Source of the DNA: Terriglobales bacterium
Lineage (GTDB): Bacteria; Acidobacteriota; Terriglobia; Terriglobales; Acidobacteriaceae
Direction: 5' to 3'
Assembly (NCBI GenBank): GCA_025934735.1
Contig: JAICWP010000005.1
Coordinates: 1-64,000, forward strand
Length of the DNA stretch: 64,000 nucleotides
Below, one piece after another: positions 43,655-51,578 of the stretch; the stretch's first letter is position 1, and every line of letters starts with the position of its first letter. The notes beneath the pieces were generated by a model. That model was given only the letters and a program-made list of their open reading frames with translations, was not told the origin of the DNA and ran no database searches. The translations under genes and the position numbers were made by a program.

Positions 43655-44232
43655 CGCTTCACCTGGAAAGTGCGGCGAAAGCGGCTGGCCGCGCCAGCAG
43701 CAGCCATTACCTTAATGACCTCGGCAAACAGGAAGGGATAAAGCCCGAAAGCCGCCGCCTGCAGGAACGGCACATGGGCGATCAGCATCAGCCAGGAAAC
43801 GCCGCTCGCGAAGAGCACGATCTCAGCCGCTACCGACGCCACCAGCGCGCGTGCGAAGCCGCGGCTGCTGCACTCCCACATCCATCCTGCCACGAACGCC
43901 ACCACCGGGTAGGCAATCAGATACCCGCCAGTGGGTCCCAGCAGCTGCGCAATTCCGCCCGGGCCGGTGGGATTGAAGAACGGCAATCCCATCGCGCCTT
44001 GTGCCAGATATAGCGCGAGTGCGGCGAACCCGCGCCGGCTGCCCAGCACCAGTCCCACCAGCAGCACGGCGAAATTCTGCAGTGTCAGCGGCACTGGAGT
44101 GAACGGCAGCGGCACCGTGATGTGCGCGCACAGCGCCACGAACAGGCTGGCGCCCACCACCAGGGCAAAGTTGCGTCCCACCGCATGAGAACGAGCCGGA
44201 AGAGGGCGGGTAACAATCTGCTGCGAGCTCAT
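43651..44232 (-). CDS. bioY: Biotin transporter substrate-binding component BioY
   Basis: A 193-residue integral membrane protein with about six helices and the BioY signature (VPLPFTPVPLTLQNFAVLLVGLVLG, GLPFFNPTGPGGIAQLLGPTGGYLIAYP). BioY captures biotin, often as the S-component of an ECF transporter; no BioM/BioN genes are seen here. ATG 44232 is preferred; an upstream start at 44256 gives eight more residues. It overlaps mqnD by 4 nt. No BirA-type operator was recognised upstream. Confidence 0.9.
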   Translation of the reverse strand: MSSQQIVTRPLPARSHAVGRNFALVVGASLFVALCAHITVPLPFTPVPLTLQNFAVLLVGLVLGSRRGFAALALYLAQGAMGLPFFNPTGPGGIAQLLGPTGGYLIAYPVVAFVAGWMWECSSRGFARALVASVAAEIVLFASGVSWLMLIAHVPFLQAAAFGLYPFLFAEVIKVMAAAGAASRFRRTFQVKR

Positions 44233-44409
44233 AATTATCACCGTTTCGTACCGCACAGGATATCAGAACCCGGAGCGAGGAGGCGGTGACGGTGCCAGCC
44301 AACTCAGGATGGAGATTAAGCGCACTTTGACCGGTGACCTCGATCACTGCCGGCCTGTGCGCTAAGCATTTTGAATGTTATTAATCACTTCCGGAGGAGG
44401 TCTACTTCC

Positions 44410-44907
44410 ATGCCCACCACTCTTGATGAGATTCGTGAATTCCTAGGGCAGCGGCGTATCGCCTTCGTCGGCCTATCGCGCGACCCGAAGGATTTCAGCC
44501 GCATGCTCTTTCGTGACATGTGCGCGAGGGGCTACGACATGGTGCCTGTAAATCCAGCCGCAGATGAATTGGAGAGCCGTCGCTGTTTCAGTTACGTACA
44601 GGAGATAGATCCACCCGTTGCGGGCGCACTCATCATGACTGCGTCCCGAGACACCGAACGCGTGGTGCGCGATTGTGCGGAAGCTGGCGTTCACCGCGTC
44701 TGGATGCATCGTGGCGGCGGCCAAGGTGCGGTCAGCAAGGACGCCGCCGACCTTTGCCGCCAGAAGGGCATCGGTCTGGTGGAGGGTTATTGCCCTTATA
44801 TGTTTCTTCCCGCTGCGCCATGGTTCCATCGCCTGCACGGGTTCATCCTGAAATTGGTGGGACGTTATCCGAATGGATGCGGGGCGAAGCCAGCCCTCTC
44901 TGACTAG
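44410..44907 (+). CDS. CoA-binding domain protein (YccU-like)
   Basis: A 165-residue protein with a CoA-binding Rossmann fold: start MPTTLDEIREFLGQRRIAFVGLSRDPKDFSRMLFRDM, motif GYDMVPVNP and a helical end with VEGYCPYMFLPAAPWFHRLHGFILKLVG. Related to E. coli YccU. Its role may be CoA-linked sensing. ATG 44410 is set by GGAGGAGG nearby; the upstream frame start at 44371 is less likely. Confidence 0.88.
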   Translation: MPTTLDEIREFLGQRRIAFVGLSRDPKDFSRMLFRDMCARGYDMVPVNPAADELESRRCFSYVQEIDPPVAGALIMTASRDTERVVRDCAEAGVHRVWMHRGGGQGAVSKDAADLCRQKGIGLVEGYCPYMFLPAAPWFHRLHGFILKLVGRYPNGCGAKPALSD

Positions 44908-44945
44908 CCTTCTTCTCAGGCATCTCAAGGAGAGGCTGGGCCGCC

Positions 44946-46238
44946 TTATTTGTGGCGGATTTCCACCGGAGCCCGGGAATGATCCAGAGGGAAGACCTGC
45001 ACTTGCCATTTCACGGGCACTGATGTCGGAAAAAAGCAGGTAGTTTTGTCGCAAGCCTGATACTGCAGCTTCCCCGTGACCGCAATCGTTTTCCCTTCCT
45101 TGCCCAGCGAACCGGCGAATGCGGATCCGGAGTTTATCTCCACATCCTGGCTGATGCGGAAGGTTCCCTCGTACACGGGCACACGCTCCTTAATCGCCGG
45201 CAGGTAAAGAATTTTGGGCTGGGGATAAGAGGCCGCTCGGGGTTCCACACCCGGTACCGCATCTAAGACCAGCTTGATCGGCTTGTACCCTGCGGTCCCG
45301 GGGGCATACACATGCACATCGGGCGGCAGGCGCACCCCCGCAACCAGGGTAAGGCGAGTCCCCGGAACCCCGGTGCGGTCCGATTGTTCCAGCGCCAGCT
45401 GCAAATGCGGAGCCTCAATTTTGTCGGTCACTTCCTGCCCCAGTTCGGGGAAAAGCTTGCCAATTAATCCGTTTCCCGTCAGTCGGTCGCGGTACTTCGG
45501 GTCAAAAAACTTCTCCTGAATAACCCCTTTCGTGTCTATGAAGAAATACCCGGGGCGCGCGAATCCCTTCTGCATCCCCGTCGCTTCTGAGTTGAGAACG
45601 CCATAGGAGCGGATGATTTTGGAGTCAGGATCGGCGAGCAGGGGATAGCTGACCTTATGCTGTCCGGCAAAATACTTCAGGATCGCCGGCGAATCATAGC
45701 TGATGGCGGCCAGCTTGACTCCCTGCTTCTCGAATCGCGGGATTGCGTTCTGCAGCTCGACCAGCTGCCCTTTGCAGAACGGTCACCAGTCGGCGGAACG
45801 AAAAAACAGCAGTACGGTGCCGTTCTTCCCTTTCAGTGTCTCCAGGGTTTGCGTTCGGCCAAACTGGTCGGGGGCAGAGAAGGCGGGCGCCTTCTGCCCA
45901 GCCGCAAGTCCAATGGACAGCGGCTCCACGGAAGCCACCTGAATAGTGTCGCCTTCGAGCAGCTTGCCGCGGACGGTCACAATCTCGCCCACACGGCCCG
46001 TAATTCGTTGCTGCGGCTCCAGGCTGTAAACCACCCGGTCGGTGTCGTCGTATAGCGACAGCTTAGCCCCCGGCACCTTCTTCAGGCATTCAGGCGATTC
46101 CGCAAACGCCTCGTCAGCGCCGCAGCTGCTATAGATAATTACGCCCGACCATCCGGAATGGGCGTCGGCGCTTGTGCTGTGAGCGAGAGCGCTGGCGAAG
46201 AACAGGCCTGCGAGGCATAGCCAGATTTTCTTTTTCAT
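44946..46238 (-). CDS. Selenocysteine peroxiredoxin-like/DsbD-alpha fusion protein
   Basis: A 430-residue secreted protein read through an in-frame TGA at 45783-45785. Signal peptide (about 1-22); a beta domain; AhpC/TSA thioredoxin-like domain (about 98-240) with the active motif RSADW-U-PFCKGQL (Sec152, Cys155), then a DsbD N-terminal-like domain (about 260-430) with the Cys pair CDKTTC (396/401). Peroxiredoxin-like proteins with UxxC in place of CxxC are a known selenoprotein class. The TGA is followed by a SECIS-like hairpin and both halves keep frame and homology, so this is one gene, not a pseudogene. It overlaps the upstream GT2 stop (ATGA). Likely role: reduction of peroxides or disulfides in the periplasm. 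SelA/B/C/D are not in this window. Confidence 0.85.
45746..45781 (-). promoter_or_regulatory. Predicted bacterial SECIS element
   Basis: Just after the UGA codon the mRNA can form a 9-bp stem CGUUCUGCA/UGCAGAACG (45773-45781 with 45746-45754), or a shorter inner hairpin GCAGCU-GGUCG-AGCUGC (45752-45768). The apical loop GGUCG begins 20 nt after the UGA, within the 16-37 nt window known for bacterial SECIS elements, and starts with GG as in E. coli fdhF. Confidence 0.7.
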
Positions 46239-47854
46239 ACGCCGACTGGATAGGGTTTTGCCTGCTGCGGCTCGCTGCTGAAGCTGAAGCGCAAGAAGAT
46301 GCCCTGGAACAGCGACATCAGTCCCGTGTACCAGTACCCGATGACGAACAGCAGCAGGAACGGCACAGTCACAAAGTTTTCGTTCTCCACCGCATAGTAC
46401 ACCGTGAGCACAAAGTAGGTGCCGATCAGCAGCTCAATCCATGGCACCCAGCCCAGCCGCCGGCGGTAGGTACGGGAGCGCGCCCTATCGGCTTTCGATT
46501 CGATGCGGTACTTGGGCGTGCGCGCGAACGCCGATTGCTTTCCGAACAGCGCTTCCAGCACCGCCCGCGAGTTGGTAACCGTCAGCCCAATGCCCAGCGC
46601 CATCAGAAACGGCAGATACACCAGACAGCGATACCAGCTCTTAGGGTAAAGCACTTTCTGCGACACCAGGTAAAAGCTGGAAATCGAGAAGCTCGACGCC
46701 AAAAACAGCGGCAGGTCTATGTACAGCATCTGGAACCAGCCCTGGTAGAAGCGGATGATCATGGCCGGCAGCAGCAGCACCGAGAGAGCGATCATCAGCG
46801 GATAGCTAATGTTGGCCGTCAGGTGGTACCAGGCCTCCAGCTTCACCCGCCAGGGCTGTTTGCTTCTCATCACCTGCGGCAGAATCTTCTTCGCCGTCTG
46901 GATCAGGCCCTTGGCCCAGCGGGCCTGCTGCGTCTTGAAGGCGGTCATCTCCACCGGCAACTCGGCCGGGCACTCCACGTCTTCCAGGTAAACGAATTTC
47001 CAGCCCTTAAGCTGCGCGCGGTAGGAAAGGTCGGTATCTTCGGTGAGCGTATCGTGCTGCCAGCCGCCGGCCTCGTCAATCGCCTGCCGCCGCCACATGC
47101 CCGCCGTGCCGTTGAAGTTAAAAAATACGTTGGAACGCGAGCGCGCCCCGTGCTCGAGAATGAAGTGGCCGTCGAGCAGGATGGCTTCCACGTTGGTCAG
47201 GAAAGAATAATTGCGGTTGATGTGCGACCAGCGTCCCTGCACCATGCCCACCTTGCTTTCGGTGAAGTAGTGGATCACCCGCATCAGAAAGTCCGCTGGC
47301 GGCACGAAGTCGGCGTCGAAAATCGCAACGAACTCGCCTTTGGCCGTCTTCAGACCCTCGCGCAGCGCCCCCGCCTTGTAGCCTTCACGGTTGGTGCGAT
47401 GGTGATACGTGATCGGATAGCCCTCGGCCGCGTAGCGATCTACCAGTCGCCGGGCCACGCTTTTGGTCTCGTCGGTCGAGTCGTCCAGCAGCTGGATGTC
47501 GAGCTTGTCTTTGGGGTAGTCCAGCCGGCACACGGTGTCCACCAACCGCTCCACCACGAACTGCTCGTTGAAGATGGGCAGCTGCACCGTCACCCGCGGC
47601 AAATCGGCGAACTGTCCCGCCGGGCCCTGCGGTTTGTCCTTGCGGTGCTTGTAATAAAGGTAGACCAGCGTATAGCGGTGGATGCCGTACGAAGCCAGCC
47701 AGATCAGCACGATGAAGTAAGGAATCAGCAGCGCCAGGTCAAACGCATTGGCCTGGTATAGGCCCTTGAACGTGGTGTCCAGCAGATGAGTGCGGACGTA
47801 GTTGGTCAGTCCGTGGGGCGCAAGGAACAGCCCGAAGATAGATTCCGCCAGCAA
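46235..47854 (-). CDS. Membrane GT2 glycosyltransferase (cellulose-synthase-like)
   Basis: A 539-residue processive-type GT2 enzyme. One helix at the start (about 35-60), a cytoplasmic GT2 domain with VQLPIFNEQFVVERLVDT, LLDDSTDET, FDADFVPP (DxD), LTEDTDLSYRAQLKG and QQARWAKG (QxxRW), then five to six C-terminal helices. It should polymerise a sugar such as glucose or N-acetylhexosamine. TTG 47854 lies 6 nt after GGAGG and is the likely start; the longer frame begins at TTG 47869. Its stop overlaps the selenoprotein start, so the two are coupled. Confidence 0.85.
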   Translation of the reverse strand: MLAESIFGLFLAPHGLTNYVRTHLLDTTFKGLYQANAFDLALLIPYFIVLIWLASYGIHRYTLVYLYYKHRKDKPQGPAGQFADLPRVTVQLPIFNEQFVVERLVDTVCRLDYPKDKLDIQLLDDSTDETKSVARRLVDRYAAEGYPITYHHRTNREGYKAGALREGLKTAKGEFVAIFDADFVPPADFLMRVIHYFTESKVGMVQGRWSHINRNYSFLTNVEAILLDGHFILEHGARSRSNVFFNFNGTAGMWRRQAIDEAGGWQHDTLTEDTDLSYRAQLKGWKFVYLEDVECPAELPVEMTAFKTQQARWAKGLIQTAKKILPQVMRSKQPWRVKLEAWYHLTANISYPLMIALSVLLLPAMIIRFYQGWFQMLYIDLPLFLASSFSISSFYLVSQKVLYPKSWYRCLVYLPFLMALGIGLTVTNSRAVLEALFGKQSAFARTPKYRIESKADRARSRTYRRRLGWVPWIELLIGTYFVLTVYYAVENENFVTVPFLLLFVIGYWYTGLMSLFQGIFLRFSFSSEPQQAKPYPVGV

Positions 47855-47976
47855 CCACAACCTCCACAATCAGCTGCAAAGCACATACACAAACTATTCA
47901 TTGTACCTAAAGTGGGCACGTGTGGGCACGGGGTTCTGCCCATCAGGGTCGAACCCAGACCTGGCCTAAGCTATTG

Positions 47977-49023
47977 TTAATTAAGGAAATATGTGCGGTA
48001 GAGCGTGTCGCGCTGGGCAGGCCGGAAGCCGGCGTCGCGGATAATGCGCCGCAGCTCCTCTTCCGTGGTGCAGTTGTTGACCCCGGCCGCCTTCACCACA
48101 TTTTCTTCCAGCATTACCGAGCCTACGTCATTGCCGCCAAAGCGCAGCCCCAACTGGCAGACTTTCAGCCCCTGAGTTACCCAGCTCGACTGCACGTTGA
48201 GGAAATTGGAAAGGTAGAGCCGCGAAATCGCCAGCGTTTTCAGATATTCAACTGACGTTGCCTCGTCCCAGTGCCGCCCGCCCAACGCCGTGTTGGCCGG
48301 CTGGAAGCTCCAGGGGATAAACGCCGTAAACCCGCCTGTCTCCTCCTGCAGTTCGTAAAGCCGCTGCAGATGATTGACCCGGTGCTCGTATTTTTCCCCG
48401 CACCCGAACATCATGGTGGCGGTGGTGCGCATGCCGAGTTGGTGCGCGGTGCGGTGCACGTTCAACCAGTCCTCGGTCAGGCACTTCAGGCGGGCGATCT
48501 TGAAGCGCACTTCGTCGTCCAGAATTTCGGCGCCGCCGCCGGGAATGGAGTCCAGCCCCGCATCGCGGAGCCGGCAGATCGTGTCACGAATCGTCAATCC
48601 GCTGTACTCTGCGATAGCGATCACTTCCGAAGCCGAATAGCAGTGCAGGTGCACCCGCGGAAACCGCTGCTTGATGCCGCGCAGCATCTGTTCGTGCCAG
48701 TCAATCTTCAGGTCGGGATGCAGCCCGCCCTGCATTAGCACTCCCGTGCCCCCCAACTCCACCGTCTCCCGGATTTTTTCGTAAATAGTGTCGAAATCCA
48801 GGATGTACCCTTCCTTGGATTTGGGCCCTTTCAGCGGCCGGTAAAACGCGCAGAAGGTGCAGTACTCGGTGCAGAAGTTGGTGTAATTGATGTTGCGGTC
48901 AATAATGTAGGTGACCACGCGCTCGGGGTGCACCTTGCGCCGCATGGCGTCGGCTTCCATGCCGATCCCGATCAGGTCAGGCGAGTTGAACATTTCCAGC
49001 GCTTGCGCTTTGGTGAGGGACAT
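47977..49023 (-). CDS. mqnC: Cyclic dehypoxanthine futalosine synthase MqnC
   Basis: A 348-residue radical SAM enzyme that cyclises dehypoxanthine futalosine in menaquinone synthesis. The iron-sulfur motif is CTEYCTFCAF (CxxxCxxC, about 51-58); other markers are VLMQGGLHPDLKIDWHEQML, GLDSIPGGGAEI, TATMMFGCGE and FIPWSFQPANT. Length is normal. The start ATG 49023 is the first in frame. Genes mqnD and mqnA lie elsewhere in the window. Confidence 0.95.
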   Translation of the reverse strand: MSLTKAQALEMFNSPDLIGIGMEADAMRRKVHPERVVTYIIDRNINYTNFCTEYCTFCAFYRPLKGPKSKEGYILDFDTIYEKIRETVELGGTGVLMQGGLHPDLKIDWHEQMLRGIKQRFPRVHLHCYSASEVIAIAEYSGLTIRDTICRLRDAGLDSIPGGGAEILDDEVRFKIARLKCLTEDWLNVHRTAHQLGMRTTATMMFGCGEKYEHRVNHLQRLYELQEETGGFTAFIPWSFQPANTALGGRHWDEATSVEYLKTLAISRLYLSNFLNVQSSWVTQGLKVCQLGLRFGGNDVGSVMLEENVVKAAGVNNCTTEEELRRIIRDAGFRPAQRDTLYRTYFLN

Positions 49024-49067
49024 AGGCAGATTGACAACAACTATTGTAATTCAGCGAGCGCTCAGGG

Positions 49068-49091
49068 GCTGATTGCTGAATGCTGCTGCTC
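49068..49091. repeat. Short GCTGAAT-type word repeat
   Basis: CTGATTGCTGAATGCTGCTGCT abuts the 3' end of the DedA-like gene. Together with ATTCAGCGAGC just upstream it forms a weak inverted repeat (TTCAGC/GCTGAA). It resembles the sequence at 12042-12064. Confidence 0.4.
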
Positions 49092-49793
49092 TTACGCCCG
49101 CTTCTGCCCTGACTTCTTCCGCCGCTTACCCGGGACCGGGAACTCTTCCACCTTTTCTCCCCGCTGTTTCTCCTGCCGCTGCACCTTGGGACGGTACCAC
49201 TTGAAATAGACCAGGGCCGCGATAGCCCCCAGCACAGCCAGTCCAATCAACCCATACAGCACGGGTTTGTAGTACTGCGAGAGCCATCCGATGATCGCAT
49301 CGCCATACCTATGACCTACCCAGGCGACCGCAAAGTAGCGTGCGCCACGCCCGACGCTCAGGGCGGCCAGGAATTTCTTGCGCGGGTATTGCAGCACTCC
49401 CGCCGCCATTAGGAAGGGAACCATGGGAAAGGGCGGCGGCAGGATTGACCCGATCACTACCGTTATGAAGCCGCGTTTTTCGAATCGCTTATAAACCTTC
49501 TCGGACCGCTGCTTGCCGGCCTTCTTTTCCAGCGTCTCCTCGCCGCCCTTTTCCGCCAGGCGATAGGTTATATATCCGCCCAGCACCCCGCCCACGGTGG
49601 CCATGAAGCCGTAGTAGGGCCACCACGCCCGCTGGTGCGCCGAAAGCAGGATCACGAAAGCATCCACGCTGCCGGGCAGCGGGACCAGGGAATTGTCCGC
49701 CAAGCCCAGCAGGATCAGTCCCGGGCCACCCAGGCGGTGCAGCCACGTCCAGATAGGGTTAATCAGCAAAACTGATGCGAGGAGATTGCGCAT
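49092..49793 (-). CDS. DedA/VTT-domain membrane protein
   Basis: A 233-residue membrane protein with four to five helices and the VTT (SNARE-associated) signature: LADNSLVPLPGSVDAFVILLSA, GGVLGGYITYRLAEKGG, EKRGFITVVIGSILPPPFPMVPFLMAAGVLQYPRKKFLAALSVGRGARY. DedA family proteins act as lipid flippases/scramblases or maintain membrane potential. The C-terminus is a positively charged tail (about 205-233). ATG 49793 is chosen. Confidence 0.85.
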   Translation of the reverse strand: MRNLLASVLLINPIWTWLHRLGGPGLILLGLADNSLVPLPGSVDAFVILLSAHQRAWWPYYGFMATVGGVLGGYITYRLAEKGGEETLEKKAGKQRSEKVYKRFEKRGFITVVIGSILPPPFPMVPFLMAAGVLQYPRKKFLAALSVGRGARYFAVAWVGHRYGDAIIGWLSQYYKPVLYGLIGLAVLGAIAALVYFKWYRPKVQRQEKQRGEKVEEFPVPGKRRKKSGQKRA

Positions 49794-49902
49794 GAGGGGC
49801 TTGGGGCCACCGTATCTGGTGGGCCACTCGCTAAGTCACTAGCTACAAGCTTTAGAAGCGCCATTCGCCCGGGGAGATACTCAGAAGCGGTGCAATGGCG
49901 GT

Positions 49903-50751
49903 TTAGGCCCGGCGGAGATGGTCCTGGGCGGCCGCGGGGCGCAAGAAGTTGACGGGACGAAGCCGGTCCACCGCCCCGCATTCGGCGGCATAGCGGAAGA
50001 ACAACTCCATCCCCTGCAGGCAATCTGGGTCAAGCTGGTAGTAGATGTTCTTGGTCAGGTAGTCCTTCACCTCGGTTGGGCTGATCTGCAGCCGCACCGA
50101 CCACTCTCCGGCAATCGTCTCCAAGGCCGCTGGTTGCAGTCCGTGGTCGCGTGAGCCCTGAAAAATTGCTGCTAAATCCAATCCCGACTGCATCTCCGCC
50201 AGCGCCGACTCGCGCACCGCCCAGAAGGCAAATACGAATGATTTGCCCGAGAGTCTCCGCCATTCTTCCGCTAAATCAAGGACGTGGTATCGCGAGCGAT
50301 CCACTTTCAGCGCCGGATCTCCGATAATCAGCGCCGCGTCGCACTCCCCCAGCATGGCCGGGAGTTCCGGCGGGAGACTACGGAATTCCCGTCCTCCTCC
50401 CCACCACTTCTCGAAAAGCACCCGCGTCAGCGCCACCGAGGTCATGGACGAATTATCGGTGGCGATGGTGCGCACGTCTTCCAGAGGCGCTTTGCTGATC
50501 AGCAGGATGGAGCGTACTGGGCCGCGGGCAGCGATGGCCACCCCCGGGATGATTACCAGGTCTGGAATGCGGTTGTAGGCGATGGCGGGAATGATGCCGA
50601 TATCGCCCGTTCCCTGGCGCAGCGCCGCCGCACAGGAGGACGGCACGCTATAGAAGATGTCGAAGTCTTTGGCTGCCCCGCCGTGATCGAAGTCCCACAT
50701 TAAAGGAGCGGTGTTCAGATAAGAGATGGCGGAGATGCGGAGCCGGCGCAT
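49903..50751 (-). CDS. mqnA: Chorismate dehydratase MqnA
   Basis: A 282-residue enzyme that dehydrates chorismate to 3-enolpyruvyl-benzoate, the first step of the futalosine route. Markers: RISAISYLNTAPLMWDF, DIGIIPAIAYNRI, ALIIGDPALK and LAEEWRRLSGKSFVFAFWAVR. Length is typical. A 109-nt gap with a GGCCACC/GGTGGGCC hairpin (49805-49824) separates it from the DedA-like gene. With mqnC and mqnD in the same window, menaquinone is made by this pathway in this organism. Confidence 0.9.
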   Translation of the reverse strand: MRRLRISAISYLNTAPLMWDFDHGGAAKDFDIFYSVPSSCAAALRQGTGDIGIIPAIAYNRIPDLVIIPGVAIAARGPVRSILLISKAPLEDVRTIATDNSSMTSVALTRVLFEKWWGGGREFRSLPPELPAMLGECDAALIIGDPALKVDRSRYHVLDLAEEWRRLSGKSFVFAFWAVRESALAEMQSGLDLAAIFQGSRDHGLQPAALETIAGEWSVRLQISPTEVKDYLTKNIYYQLDPDCLQGMELFFRYAAECGAVDRLRPVNFLRPAAAQDHLRRA

Positions 50752-50937
50752 GCTGCGGAAGAACTGCTAATTCTAGCAGACAGCCCGGGCCGCCAAATGT
50801 CTCTGTGTGGTGGAACACGTCATCCTATACCGGACTCAGCCGCGAAGCGGCGAAATGATCTAGCTCCAGGCGCCAGCCCGCCTACCTGTGAGCGCGAATC
50901 ACGGAGGCGATGGCTCCCAGAGCCGTGGGGCACGGCT

Positions 50938-51465
50938 TCAGGACTTGGCTCCGCCATCGCCTCTGGCTACACTCGCAGGTTCCTCTATCTCCAGGCGGGA
51001 CCGAATAGTCTTGGCCAGTTCGCAGGCGGAGCGCATCTTGGCCTGCGCAGCCGGCGGGACCTGGGGCACGCCCAAAGCCAGCTCACACGACAGCAGCAGG
51101 GCGGTGACGCTATCCTTCAGTTCGTTGCGCAGGGCAAGCTCCGCCTCCCGGTGGGCTGCCTCTCGCTCTTTCAAGTTGCGCCGGGTCGCTTGCTTGAGTT
51201 CCCGCACGACCCGTTCGCTGCCACTGATGGCCAAATTCACGTAAACAGGTATCGCGGCGCCAGTATGCTGCAGCAGCACCTCCGTGCCAAGGGGATCGCA
51301 TTCCACCACGTATTGATCAATCACCAGCGCGGAATACTCACCACTGCGCAGCAGTTTGCTGGCGGCGCGCATGCTTTCGGCGCACCCTGTAGCTTCACCG
51401 GTGGCTTCTTGAATGACCGCGGCACATTCTTTGGCCCGTGGCGAAGAGGTAATCAGCAGTATCAT
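50938..51465 (-). CDS. Receiver-like protein with a helical HisKA-like tail
   Basis: A 175-residue protein. Residues 1-85 have receiver-like alternation (MILLITSSPRAKECAAVIQEA ... YSALVIDQYVVECDP), where the strand-3 Asp (VID) could be the acceptor but the strand-1 acidic pair is missing. The rest is a coiled helix (RELKQATRRNLKEREAAHREAELALRNELKDSVTALLLSCELAL) similar to a histidine-kinase dimerisation helix without the phospho-histidine. AAGGA and AGGAG lie before ATG 51465. It is adjacent to an NtrC regulator and hybrid kinase on the same strand. Confidence 0.65.
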   Translation of the reverse strand: MILLITSSPRAKECAAVIQEATGEATGCAESMRAASKLLRSGEYSALVIDQYVVECDPLGTEVLLQHTGAAIPVYVNLAISGSERVVRELKQATRRNLKEREAAHREAELALRNELKDSVTALLLSCELALGVPQVPPAAQAKMRSACELAKTIRSRLEIEEPASVARGDGGAKS

Positions 51466-51578
51466 GCTCCTGTCCTTGCACGTCCCTCGCCAACTCCTCA
51501 CCGCATGGAAATACAGGAGTTAGCGAACCGCACCGTCACTGCATTTCCCACTCTGGAACAGCATCGCCCAGCTTCCGC

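Noticed and set aside
45575-46238. Two separate genes or a broken thioredoxin-like gene
   Set aside because: The only interruption is a TGA at the active-site Cys position, the frame is kept and a SECIS-like hairpin follows, so a selenoprotein explains it better.
46172-47761. Long plus-strand frame (529 codons) opposite the GT2 gene
   Set aside because: No family features; the GT2 motifs on the other strand are decisive.
47940-47965. tRNA-like T-arm (GGGTCGAACCC)
   Set aside because: No acceptor stem, anticodon arm or D-arm at the right distance. It is a chance similarity.
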